Positions 1 through 8,650 of a stretch of DNA of 64,000 nucleotides are shown piece after piece. Below the pieces are notes generated by a model that did not search any database, was not told the origin of the DNA, and saw only the letters and a program-made list of their open reading frames with translations. The stretch's first letter is position 1. Each line of letters opens with the position of its first letter. Source of the stretch: Microbacterium sp. W4I4 (GTDB taxonomy: Bacteria; Actinomycetota; Actinomycetes; Actinomycetales; Microbacteriaceae); NCBI RefSeq assembly GCF_030816235.1, contig NZ_JAUSXT010000001.1:1922001-1986000 (forward strand), given 5' to 3'. The position numbers and the translations under genes were made by a program.

Positions 1-3000
1 CGCTGCCCGCCGCACCGACGGTCACCGAGTAGACGATCTGCACGGACTCGCCTGCCGCGAGCGGACCGGCCCAGGTGAGAGCCGAGCCCGCGACGGATGC
101 GCCGCCGGTGACATCGTCGTTGTAGACGGCGTCATCGAGCACACCCGACAGGTCGTCCTCGAACGATGCCGGATCCTGGGCGGTGTAGTCGGCCGTGCCG
201 CTGTTGCGGGCGGTGATGGTGTACGTCACCACGTCGCCCGCCTGCACCGGACCTGTCGCCGAAGACGTCTTGCTCAGCGTCAGCGTGCGGACGGCCGTCT
301 CGGTGATGCAGTCCTCGACCTGCTCGCACACGCCACCGGGGCTGGCCGGACGCACGGCGTTGCGAACGTTCCGGTCGCCCAGATCGGGGTCGTTCACGGT
401 CACCGAGTAGGTGACCGTCTTCGTCTCCCCTACGGCGAGGGCGCCCTCCCACGAGAGGGTCCCGCCGCTGAGGGTGGCTCCGCCCGTGGCGTCGCCGTTG
501 TAGGCGGCGTCATCGAGCACACCGGACAGATCGTCCTTGAACGACGCCGGCTCGGCGGCGGTGTAGTCGACCTGACCGGTGTTCGAGACGGTCACGGTGT
601 AGGTGATCGTCTCGCCCGGCTCGACCTCGGACTCGGATGCCGTCTTGACGACCGTGTACGCCCCCGAGGGGATGCGCACGTTGCACGCCACGTTGTCGGT
701 ACCGGCGGGGCAGTCACCGCCGTTGGTCGTGATGACCGCGTTGTTCAGCCTGCGGTCACCACCGGCGGAGGCGTCTCCGACCGTCACCGAGTAGGTGATG
801 GTTCGGGTCTCGCCCACGGCGAGAGCACCGGACCACGACAGGGTCGGGTCGGCGAAGACGGCACCACCCGTGGCGTCGCCGTTGTACGACGCGTCATCGA
901 GCACCTCTGACATGTCGTCGGTGAGGGCGGCCGGGTCAGCGGTCGTGTACGGCGCCTTACCGGTGTTGCGAATGCTGAGCGTGTAGGTGATCACGTCACC
1001 GGTCACGACCTCGGTCGCGTCGGCGGACTTCACCACGCTGAACGATTGCACGGGAGTGGTGGTCGAACACCTGACGCATTCGCCGAGCTCACCGGGCACC
1101 ACGGTGTTGTCGAGGGAACCATCACCCACGTTCCGGTCGCGGACAGTCACGGAGTAGGTGATGGTGGCCGTCTCGCCGACCTCGAGAGGTCCTGCCCAGC
1201 GCAGCTGCGCCCCGCTCACGGTCGGCGCATCCGACGACGTGCTGCCCGAGAAGGAGACCGCAGCATCGCCGTTGTAGGCGGCATCGTCGAGAACCCCGGT
1301 GAGGTCGTCGACCACAGTGGCCGGCGTCTCAGCGGTGAAGGGCACGTTGCCCGTGTTCGCGACCTCGATGGTGTACGTGAGCGTGTCGCCCAGCTGCACA
1401 TCATCAGCCGATGCCGACTTGGTGACCGTGTACGCCGGCTGGGGGCAGAGGGCGCTCGGACGCATCTGCGCCAGGAAGCCCTCGAATCCGGGACCGGACT
1501 GGATCTGGACGATGATCGTGTTCAGACCGGTCTTCCAGTCGCTCGCCAGTGTCGTCTGCGCGGCGTTCTCCAGAGCGAAGCCGCCGTAGTAGTACGACCC
1601 GGTCTTGAGCACGTCACGAGGCGGGGTCAGCGCAGTCTGCGGCAGGCCCGTGGTCTTGCCCGACTGGGCGATGCCGTTCACGAAGACCTCCGCGACGGTG
1701 TTGTCCGCCAGGAAGTTCATCGACAGCGCGAACTTTCCGGCATCCACACCGTCATCGAGCTGGAACTGGTAGCGGTAATACCAGTCGCCGGACGCGGGCC
1801 CCTGGGAGGGGTTCGCGATGGTCTCGCGCGAGATCCACTGCGCGTTGCCGTAGGGGCTGGCCGGCCAGGCACCCGGCGCCATGTTGCCGACGTTCGCGCG
1901 CGCCCAGCTGGTGTCTGCCGGCGGCGGGCTGACGGTTCCCGTGGCAGGGAGCATGGGCGAGACCTGCCAGTTCGCGTCCTTCGCGTTGTCCGGCAGGATG
2001 CCGCCGCTCGCTGCGCTGTAGCCGGTGTTGAAGCGGTTGCCGTCCGCCGCGCAGGTCACCAGCGGCACCAGCGGCATCGTGTGATCAGAGGTGTTGTTGG
2101 CGCTCACCAGGTCGCGCTCGTTGCCGGCGACGGTCGCGGTGTTGGTCACCGTGCCGCTCGTCGCACCGCTGGGAGCCGATGCCGTGACGGTGTAGATCGC
2201 AGACGCTCCCACGGCCAGGCGGCCGCCGGTGCAGGTGAGAGTGCCGGCGGTCACGGTGCACGCGCTGTCGGGGGTGGTTGCGCCGGTCAGTGGTGCGGGG
2301 ATCGTGTCCTTGACGATGTAGCCGCTCGAGACCCCCGGCCCGTTGTTGGTGACCGTGAGCTCATAGGTCACGGAGCCGCCTGCTCCGACGCTCTCCGGGC
2401 CGGACTTGGCGATCGCGAGATCCACAGGCGCACCCGGGCTCGAGGCGCCGTCGTTGTTGCTCGAGGAGGGCCCGGGCTGGGTGGACACCAGGGTGAAGGT
2501 CGGAGTCGCCGCAGCGGGCGAGGCCACCGCCACCTGCAGGACGGTGCCTGCAGCGTTGAGGGAGAAGCCGAGGTTTCCGTTGCCGTACGTCCACGCCGCG
2601 CCCGCGGCTTCCATGTTGCCGCCCGGCAGAGCCAGTGGCCAGCGGAGGGTGACGCCGTTCAGCGGGTTCGTGCGCGTGATCGCGCCGTTGCCGAAGGACC
2701 AGAGGTAGCCGTTCAGGAATGTGAAGTCGGCACCGACCATCGCTGCGCCGGTCAAAGTCTGCCTGCTGACGATCGCGCCCGAAGTGGTGTTGATCTTGAG
2801 GATCTGATTGTCGATCTCGATGTAGTAGAAGCCGTCCGCTCCGAAGGCTCCGCGCAACGATGCGCCGTACGTCTGCGTTCCGACGCGCGTGACGACGCCG
2901 TCCTGGCCGATCCGGAGCAGCGAGCCAACGGGGATGGCGGCGCTGGTGCCGATGCCGCCGATGGCGTAGATGTAGTTGTCGACGGTGTTGTAGGCGATCG

Positions 3001-3292
3001 CGTTGTAGTTGATCGCAGATGCAGGACCCTCGTCCTGGAAGGTCACCGTGCCGTCGCTGCCCACGACCGAGGTGAAGAGCTGTGTCGGCGATTTCTGTGC
3101 GATGAACACCAGCGGCGTCGCCGGGTCGAAGGCATCGCCCGCTGCGGCGGACGCGGGGGCGGCCGTCATGAACACGCCCGTGCCCAGCGATGCTGTCACG
3201 ACCACCGTCGCCATCAGCCTCGCGAGCAGGCTCATCCCGCGTCGTCGCCCTTGATCACTGCGGTGATCTTCTCGGAACTTGCTTCTTGACAC
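1..3292 (-). CDS. Secreted DUF11/DUF7927-type repeat surface protein (3' end beyond window)
   Basis: An open frame of at least 1,097 codons runs off the left edge, so the C-terminus and any wall anchor are not visible. I chose the GTG at 3292 because GGAGGGG (3307-3301) lies 8 nt upstream; a later ATG at 3235 has no such site. The N-terminus has an Arg-rich stretch, a hydrophobic core and an AxA cleavage-like site, i.e. a signal peptide. Order of domains by eye: a beta-propeller-like region resembling DUF6923 (about residues 60-290), one DUF11-like domain (about 290-405), a jelly-roll-like region (about 405-610), then four repeats of about 115 residues with the pattern VxxGDxxTYT ... DDLSGVLDDAxYNGD ... 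VGETxTITYSV (DUF7927-like). Such repeats build extracellular stalks in actinobacteria. It lies 190 bp downstream of a same-strand LAL regulator, with phased repeats between. Role as adhesin or stalk is inference. Confidence 0.85.
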   Translation of the reverse strand, partial: MSRSKFREDHRSDQGRRRGMSLLARLMATVVVTASLGTGVFMTAAPASAAAGDAFDPATPLVFIAQKSPTQLFTSVVGSDGTVTFQDEGPASAINYNAIAYNTVDNYIYAIGGIGTSAAIPVGSLLRIGQDGVVTRVGTQTYGASLRGAFGADGFYYIEIDNQILKINTTSGAIVSRQTLTGAAMVGADFTFLNGYLWSFGNGAITRTNPLNGVTLRWPLALPGGNMEAAGAAWTYGNGNLGFSLNAAGTVLQVAVASPAAATPTFTLVSTQPGPSSSNNDGASSPGAPVDLAIAKSGPESVGAGGSVTYELTVTNNGPGVSSGYIVKDTIPAPLTGATTPDSACTVTAGTLTCTGGRLAVGASAIYTVTASAPSGATSGTVTNTATVAGNERDLVSANNTSDHTMPLVPLVTCAADGNRFNTGYSAASGGILPDNAKDANWQVSPMLPATGTVSPPPADTSWARANVGNMAPGAWPASPYGNAQWISRETIANPSQGPASGDWYYRYQFQLDDGVDAGKFALSMNFLADNTVAEVFVNGIAQSGKTTGLPQTALTPPRDVLKTGSYYYGGFALENAAQTTLASDWKTGLNTIIVQIQSGPGFEGFLAQMRPSALCPQPAYTVTKSASADDVQLGDTLTYTIEVANTGNVPFTAETPATVVDDLTGVLDDAAYNGDAAVSFSGSTSSDAPTVSGAQLRWAGPLEVGETATITYSVTVRDRNVGDGSLDNTVVPGELGECVRCSTTTPVQSFSVVKSADATEVVTGDVITYTLSIRNTGKAPYTTADPAALTDDMSEVLDDASYNGDATGGAVFADPTLSWSGALAVGETRTITYSVTVGDASAGGDRRLNNAVITTNGGDCPAGTDNVACNVRIPSGAYTVVKTASESEVEPGETITYTVTVSNTGQVDYTAAEPASFKDDLSGVLDDAAYNGDATGGATLSGGTLSWEGALAVGETKTVTYSVTVNDPDLGDRNVRNAVRPASPGGVCEQVEDCITETAVRTLTLSKTSSATGPVQAGDVVTYTITARNSGTADYTAQDPASFEDDLSGVLDDAVYNDDVTGGASVAGSALTWAGPLAAGESVQIVYSVTVGAAGS

Positions 3293-3350
3293 GCTCGAAT
3301 CCCCTCCGGTGGCGCCCTCGACGGGCGACAGGTGCATGCTGTTGCAGCCG

Positions 3351-3356
3351 AGTCAA
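3351..3356 (-). promoter_or_regulatory. Possible -35 element of the surface-protein gene
   Basis: TTGACT is read on the minus strand 59-64 nt upstream of the GTG start at 3292. No convincing -10 box follows at 16-18 nt, so this is weak. A regulator-dependent promoter would be consistent with the phased repeats just upstream. Confidence 0.2.
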
Positions 3357-3394
3357 TCAGCGGCCAGGCGGCGGTGATCGGGGGGCCTGAGAAA

Positions 3395-3477
3395 ATCACC
3401 CTCTGCGGGGCGCGGAATCACCCTTGATCTGCACGACATCACCCCATCCGAGGGGCCCGCCGAGCGACCTTCACCCC
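3395..3477 (-). promoter_or_regulatory. Phased GGGTGAT direct repeats (candidate operator)
   Basis: Minus-strand GGGTGAT(T) occurs at 3401-3395 and 3423-3417, GGGGTGAT at 3445-3438 and GGGGTGAA at 3477-3470. The left ends are 22, 21 and 32 bp apart, i.e. about 2, 2 and 3 helical turns. MalT-type activators are known to bind asymmetric direct repeats, and a LAL regulator ends at 3483. Binding by that regulator is inference. Confidence 0.4.
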
Positions 3478-3482
3478 GTGGA

Positions 3483-6032
3483 TCACCCTCGGGGGTCGAG
3501 ATACCCCGCGGCCGCGGCGCGCTCCACCGCCGCGACCCGATCCGCGACGCCGAGCTTGCGATACAGGGCTGCGAACTGCGTCTTGACAGTGTTGATGGAG
3601 ACGCTGTGACGTCGCGCGATGTCGACGCGACTCAGGCCCTCGGCCAGGCTGCGCACGAGCTCCTGCTCACGGTCGGTCAGGTCGACGTAGCCCACCGTGC
3701 CTGAGAAGACATCCCTCGCCGCGGCGTATGCGCTGCGGGCCGGGTCCGGAATCCCGAGATCCTCGAGCCGTGCGGCCGGGACCAGGCGCAGGGCCCGCCA
3801 CGCCCCCGTGCGGCTCAGCAGCTCACGGATCTGATCGCCGACTTCATCACGACGCGGATCGCCATCCTTCCCGCGGGCGCCGGCCGCGAAAAGGATCAGC
3901 AGCGCGTTCAACCGCTCGCGCTCCGTCAGCCCTGTAGACGACAGTGCCCGGCGAACGGTGACGGCCGCCTGTGCGGGGCGGCCTGCGAACAGCTCGACGC
4001 GTGCGCGGGCGATGATCACCTCCGAGGACTGCATCCGCAGGACGCTGACAGCACCCATCGCCGCACGGACATCGCCTCGCGCCAGGTGCGCGTCGACGCC
4101 GAGGATGTCCGTCAGCGACCTGGCGACGCTGCCCGGCTTGGGGCGGTGCCGCTGCACGACCCCGTTCAAGGTCGCCGCGGCGACCTCGGCGCATCCGAAA
4201 TGAAGCTCGGTCAGCACGACCAGCTGCATCGCGAACGGCCACAGCTCCAGATCCGGCATCCGCGGCTCGAGTTCCCGCATCGCCGAACGCGCGGCGGACT
4301 CATCGAGACGATCGAGTGCCCGCATTCCCTCGGCGATCACCGCGCCCGCGCTGCCCAGCGGGGCGCCCCACCACTGCTCACCGGATCCATGCCGATGGTG
4401 GTCCAGCCAGGCCTGAGCCTTGGCGGCGTCGCCGCGCACGGTGTGCAGCAGTGCGAGGTTGGCAGCGGAGTTGGCCTCCACATAGCTCGGATGGTCTTTC
4501 GCCGTGCGCCAGGCCGATTCGTAGAGCACGGCTGCTCGCTCGAGCTCACCCGCCAGCGTCCAGCTGAGAGCATGCTGCATCTCGAACTGCGCGTGCAGTG
4601 CCTCATGACGTCTGATGTGTCCGACCCGGGCCTCGATGTGCTCGCCGTACTCCAGCGCCTCGCGGATTCTTCCCCGCAGCCGCAACCTGATCATCTGCCC
4701 CGCGCCGAGGAAGAGCACCTCGGCATCCGACAGACCCTGCGCCCGTTCGGGCGTCAGATCCACAGGAGCTCCGATCGTGCCCAGCACGCGACGATCGCCC
4801 TCAGGTGCGGGTACGTCGGGCATGACCCTGGTCATCGCGAGGGTGTGCGCCAGCGACGTGTTCTGCTCGAGCCGCGCCGCGGGCAGCAGGGCGATCGCCG
4901 CCGCCAACCGAGCGGGATGACGACCGAACAGACCGAGGACGTTGTCGGCCCACAGCCTCTGCACGAGCACGTACTCATCGGCCGCGCACGCGTGCTCGAA
5001 CGCGTCCATCGCCGCATCGATCCCGGGGCGAAGCGAGTACCACTCCGCGAGACGCCGGTGGAAGTCCCGCGCTTCTGCAGGCCGCGTCGTCCAGAGGTCC
5101 TCCGTGAGAACGCGTCGTACCGTGGCCGGTATCCGCACTTCGTAGCCGGTGGTGTCCTTGTGCAGGAGCGTCGTCCGAACGAACCCGTCGAGCGCGGTGG
5201 GCGGCAGCACGTCTTGGGAGTCCGCGATGAAGCCGTCGTCCAGCCGGGAGACGAGGCCGACCTTGGCGAGCACACCGGTCCAGTGATCCTGCGCCTCCGA
5301 CAGCACCTCCCGGATGTGGTCCTCCACGTACTCGGGGCCGAGGCCCTGCTTCTGTGCCAGGATCGCCAGTCGAGACGGGCCGAACCATCCGCCCAGATCG
5401 CGCAGCAGCCGATCGGACTCCCCGTCCGGCAGTGAATACCCGAGCGACAGGGCGAGTCGTTCGAGGCCACCGGCATCGAGCAGGAGTTCGTTCATGCCGA
5501 TGGTGACACTCTGGCACTCCGCAGCCGCACGCGAGGCGAAGCGGTGCTGACCGCGCGTGATGAGCACCAGATGGAGGTTGGAGTGGGAGTTGACGAGGGT
5601 GATCAGGTCGCCCGCGAGGGAGGTGTCCGTGAGGTGATGCAGATTGTCGAGCACGATGTAGACCCGGCGGTCACTGCGCGCGTCCAGCGCCTCGGAGAGC
5701 GCCACCAGCACCGGTATCCGCTCGCTTCCCCCGTCGAGTGCGCCGGCCTCGACGAGACGTCGCCGCAGCAGGTCGAGGAGCAGATCACGATCGGCGAGGT
5801 CGCTGATCAGGCTCAGCCACACCACTGCATCCTGTCCGGCGGACCTGCGCAGCCACCGCGCGACCGCGGTCGTCTTGCCGGAGCCGTCGATCCCGCTCAC
5901 CACGGTGACACTGGCTCGCGTCTCCAGCAGGCCCTCCGCGTCGGGTCGCTCCAGCGCGGTCGATGGGATGCGCGGGATCGCGCTTTCCCGAGATGGCGAC
6001 GACGCCTCGATGGCTGACGGACTCGCAGTCAT
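3483..6032 (-). CDS. LAL/MalT-type LuxR-family transcriptional regulator
   Basis: This 849-residue protein has the layout of large ATP-binding LuxR regulators. Near the N-terminus is a Walker A loop (SGIDGSGKTT, residues 46-55) followed by a STAND/NACHT-like ATPase region with a Walker B-like VYIVLDNLHH. The middle (about 380-700) is alpha-helical and Ala/Leu-rich, as in the TPR-like sensor region of MalT. The C-terminus (about 780-845) is a LuxR/GerE HTH beginning LTDREQELVRSLAEG and containing SINTVKTQ. The ATG at 6032 is preceded by GGAGGGG. The family couples inducer and ATP binding to activation at direct repeats. The gene sits directly upstream of the surface repeat protein, which it may control; the inducer is unknown. 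Confidence 0.9.
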   Translation of the reverse strand: MTASPSAIEASSPSRESAIPRIPSTALERPDAEGLLETRASVTVVSGIDGSGKTTAVARWLRRSAGQDAVVWLSLISDLADRDLLLDLLRRRLVEAGALDGGSERIPVLVALSEALDARSDRRVYIVLDNLHHLTDTSLAGDLITLVNSHSNLHLVLITRGQHRFASRAAAECQSVTIGMNELLLDAGGLERLALSLGYSLPDGESDRLLRDLGGWFGPSRLAILAQKQGLGPEYVEDHIREVLSEAQDHWTGVLAKVGLVSRLDDGFIADSQDVLPPTALDGFVRTTLLHKDTTGYEVRIPATVRRVLTEDLWTTRPAEARDFHRRLAEWYSLRPGIDAAMDAFEHACAADEYVLVQRLWADNVLGLFGRHPARLAAAIALLPAARLEQNTSLAHTLAMTRVMPDVPAPEGDRRVLGTIGAPVDLTPERAQGLSDAEVLFLGAGQMIRLRLRGRIREALEYGEHIEARVGHIRRHEALHAQFEMQHALSWTLAGELERAAVLYESAWRTAKDHPSYVEANSAANLALLHTVRGDAAKAQAWLDHHRHGSGEQWWGAPLGSAGAVIAEGMRALDRLDESAARSAMRELEPRMPDLELWPFAMQLVVLTELHFGCAEVAAATLNGVVQRHRPKPGSVARSLTDILGVDAHLARGDVRAAMGAVSVLRMQSSEVIIARARVELFAGRPAQAAVTVRRALSSTGLTERERLNALLILFAAGARGKDGDPRRDEVGDQIRELLSRTGAWRALRLVPAARLEDLGIPDPARSAYAAARDVFSGTVGYVDLTDREQELVRSLAEGLSRVDIARRHSVSINTVKTQFAALYRKLGVADRVAAVERAAAAGYLDPRG

Positions 6033-6033
6033 T

Positions 6034-6054
6034 GTGATCCCCTCCGGAGATCAC
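6034..6054 (-). promoter_or_regulatory. Inverted repeat over the ribosome binding site of the LAL regulator
   Basis: GTGATC (6034-6039) and GATCAC (6049-6054) form 6-bp arms around a 9-nt spacer that contains the GGAGG ribosome binding site. It could be an mRNA hairpin hiding the site or an autoregulatory operator; its half-site GTGAT resembles the repeats near 3395-3477. A TAACGT -10-like hexamer lies at 6058-6053. Confidence 0.3.
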
Positions 6055-6121
6055 GTTAGCGCCAAACCACGACCCCGGGATCTCGGCATATCACCGTCTC
6101 GCTGAGCGTGACGGGCGCCGA

Positions 6122-7300
6122 TCAGGCCACCGTCCTGTGCACCGGAGGGCGGAGCACCAGCACCACGACCACCGCGACGAGGATCACCGCGGTCAGTGTG
6201 ACCGGCACCGGCAGCAGCGGGTCGAGCAGCACGAGCACCGCACCCAGCGGAACCACCGTGTTCACCACGCGGTCGGCGTTCTCGCGGATCGCGACGAACC
6301 AGATGCCCAGCAGGAAGACGGCGATCGGGATGCTGGTCGCGAACGACACCGCCACCGGGTCGAGGTCCGTGTGCCCGGTGAGGGCATCGATCTGCACCTC
6401 CACCCCGGCGGAGAACGCAGCGGCCGCCGCGAACACGAAGTAATGGGTGTATCCGTATCGCAGTGAGCGCCACATCGTGGAGATGGCCGCGTGGTGCGGC
6501 GGCCAGAAGTAGATCCACCACATCCCGGCGGCGGAGATCAGCGCGACGATGGCGATCCAGATCAGGGGGCCGAGCGAGTCGACCTCTTCGCGGACCCCGA
6601 TGACGGCGGCGGCCGAAGCCAGCAGGCTCTCACCCAGCACGATCAGGGTGAACAGGCTGTACCGCTCGGTGATGTGGTGCGGATGCCACGGCGTCTGCAC
6701 GCGCCGCTCCGCGATGACGGGTACGGAGATCTCGGCGAGCATGAGCACGACGAACACGAGCAGCCGCGCCGAATCGGGCACGAACAGGAAGCCCACCCAC
6801 AGCGCCTGGATCACGGCGATGCACCAGGCGTAGGCGAGGGTCGTACGGCGCCCGTCGCCCGCGCCGCGTGCGGCTCGAAGCCACTGCACGATCATGGCCA
6901 CGCGCATCACGATGTAGCCGATCACCACGACGGAGAAATCGGGGTGATGCTCATCGAACACGGGTCCCACACCGGCCGCCAGCACGACCACCCCGCCCAT
7001 CTGCACGATCGTGAGCACCCGATAGAGCCAGTCGTCGACGGCGAAGGACGTCGCGAACCAGGTGAAGTTCATCCACGCCCACCAGATGGCGAAGAAGATC
7101 ATCAGGTAGGACACGATCCCGGACGCGGCGTGCCCCTCGGACAGTGCGTGATGCAACTCGGACGACGCGGTGCTGACGGCGATCACGAAGACCAGGTCGA
7201 AGAACAGTTCCAGCGAACTGGCCACCCGGTGCGGTTCGTTCGGATCTCGAGGCAGCATCCGCTGCAGTCGGAAGCGCGTCCCCGGTGCGTTCTCGTTCAC
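6122..7300 (-). CDS. Low temperature requirement A (LtrA) family membrane protein
   Basis: A polytopic membrane protein of about 392 residues with many hydrophobic segments. The stretch RDPNEPHRVASSLELFFDLV near the N-terminus is the hallmark of the bacterial low temperature requirement A superfamily, named from a Listeria locus needed for growth in the cold. Biochemical function is unknown. The open frame extends to 7444, but that extension overlaps the upstream glycosyltransferase and is Arg-rich and low-complexity; the GTG at 7300 gives a normal family N-terminus, though no strong ribosome binding site precedes it. It follows the glycosyltransferase by 19 bp on the same strand and may be co-transcribed with it. 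Confidence 0.8.
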   Translation of the reverse strand: MNENAPGTRFRLQRMLPRDPNEPHRVASSLELFFDLVFVIAVSTASSELHHALSEGHAASGIVSYLMIFFAIWWAWMNFTWFATSFAVDDWLYRVLTIVQMGGVVVLAAGVGPVFDEHHPDFSVVVIGYIVMRVAMIVQWLRAARGAGDGRRTTLAYAWCIAVIQALWVGFLFVPDSARLLVFVVLMLAEISVPVIAERRVQTPWHPHHITERYSLFTLIVLGESLLASAAAVIGVREEVDSLGPLIWIAIVALISAAGMWWIYFWPPHHAAISTMWRSLRYGYTHYFVFAAAAAFSAGVEVQIDALTGHTDLDPVAVSFATSIPIAVFLLGIWFVAIRENADRVVNTVVPLGAVLVLLDPLLPVPVTLTAVILVAVVVVLVLRPPVHRTVA

Positions 7301-7319
7301 CGGGCAAGAGTAGCGCGCG

Positions 7320-8507
7320 TCACAGCTCGCCCGGACGCATCGCCTCCGCATCGATCGCACGGATGATGCGCGACGCCGCCGTGTCGGTCGGCATCTCCCC
7401 GGCATCCGCCTTCCGCCGCCTCGGGGCGTACACGACCAGCGCATGGAAGAGGAAGCGCGCGAAGAACGCGACCACGAGCGAGATCGCCGTGGCGATCACG
7501 CTGGAGATGTGCCAGGTCTCGACCATCAGCGCCATCACGGGGATGCGCAGCGCCGCCTCGACGGTGTTGAACGAGGCTGATGCCGCGAACCGCACCCAGA
7601 GTCGCGAGGCGTCGTGCCGCTCCTCACGGAACACGAACAGCTCCTGCAGCACGAAGTTTCCGACGATGGTGACGGCGGCGCCGATGATCGCGGCCAGCAC
7701 GTAGTCCACGCCCAGATGCGTCAACAGCCACATGATGCCGATGTTCGCGACCGCGCCGATGCCGCCGATCAGGGCGAACAGGCCCATCTTGCCGAACCGC
7801 AGTCGCGCGAGGTGCGCGAGGAAGGTCGCCCCCTGCCGCAGACCGGCCTTCGAGGTGCCGTGACGGCGCTCGTCGAACGCGAGCGGCACCTCGGCGATGC
7901 GCAGCTCGCGCCGCTCGCCGCCGCGCACGAGGATCTCCAGAAGGATCTTGAATCCCTGGGGATGCAGCTCGTCGAAGTCGATGCGGGTGCGGTCCACGAG
8001 GAAGAAGCCGGTCATCGGGTCGGTGCTGCGCCACAGCCGGCGCAGGAACATCGCCTTGGTGACGGCGGTCGCGGCCTTCGAGACTCCGAAGCGCACTGCG
8101 GTGCCCAGCCCCGTGGAGTCTCCCCCGCCGATGTAGCGCGACGCCGCGACGACATCCGCTCCCCCGTCGGCGTAGCGGGCGAGCAGCGCCGGAAGAAGCT
8201 CCGGCGGATGCTGCAGATCGCCGTCCATCACGATGCACACGTCGCCGCGCGCTTCTGTCAGCCCGACCACGACCGCGCCACTCAGTCCACCGGTGTTGTG
8301 CTCACGGTGGATCACACGGACGGGAAGCGAGGCGGATGCCGCCACACGGATGACCTCGCCGGCGGTGTCGTCGGAGCTGTCATCGATGAAGAGGATCTCG
8401 GCGTCGACTCCGGCGAGCGCGACCGCCGTGCGCTCGACCAGCTCGGCGACGTTGTCGCGCTCGTTGAAGGTCGGAATGATCACGGTGACAGTGCGGGGGG
8501 CGCTCAT
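7320..8507 (-). CDS. Family 2 glycosyltransferase with C-terminal GtrA domain
   Basis: About 395 residues. The N-terminal half is a GT2 (GT-A fold) domain of the dolichol-phosphate mannosyltransferase type, with VIIPTFNERDN, the acidic IDDSSDD and the MDGDLQHPP motif that binds nucleotide sugar and metal. The C-terminal part (about 245-370) has four hydrophobic segments typical of GtrA, a membrane module thought to help move polyprenyl-linked sugars. Together they suggest synthesis and handling of a polyprenyl-phosphate sugar donor for cell-envelope glycans. The ATG at 8507 is preceded by GAGGGGGAG, so it is preferred over an upstream in-frame start at 8576. The gene is divergent from the amino acid transporter operon. 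Confidence 0.88.
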   Translation of the reverse strand: MSAPRTVTVIIPTFNERDNVAELVERTAVALAGVDAEILFIDDSSDDTAGEVIRVAASASLPVRVIHREHNTGGLSGAVVVGLTEARGDVCIVMDGDLQHPPELLPALLARYADGGADVVAASRYIGGGDSTGLGTAVRFGVSKAATAVTKAMFLRRLWRSTDPMTGFFLVDRTRIDFDELHPQGFKILLEILVRGGERRELRIAEVPLAFDERRHGTSKAGLRQGATFLAHLARLRFGKMGLFALIGGIGAVANIGIMWLLTHLGVDYVLAAIIGAAVTIVGNFVLQELFVFREERHDASRLWVRFAASASFNTVEAALRIPVMALMVETWHISSVIATAISLVVAFFARFLFHALVVYAPRRRKADAGEMPTDTAASRIIRAIDAEAMRPGEL

Positions 8508-8578
8508 GTGCTCCCCCTCATCCGGTTCATGCGACGCGGGAACAATCGTGCCATCTTTCACTGTGCGCCGAGTCACCC

Positions 8579-8606
8579 TTGCCTCGTTCGGAGCGCCCGA
8601 TAGGGT
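8579..8606 (+). promoter_or_regulatory. Promoter of the amino acid ABC transporter operon
   Basis: TTGCCT (8579-8584) and TAGGGT (8601-8606) are separated by 16 bp. A start about 7 nt after the -10 would leave a leader of roughly 38 nt before the ATG at 8651. The TAGGGT box resembles other -10 elements in this window. Confidence 0.45.
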
Positions 8607-8650
8607 GGCACAGGCCAGGAAACACGGTCGACGACGACGAAGAGGACTCC

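Noticed and set aside
1046-3289. Long plus-strand open frame of 747 codons
   Set aside because: Arg/Gly/Val-rich shadow of the minus-strand repeat protein, whose translation has clear domains and a good ribosome binding site.
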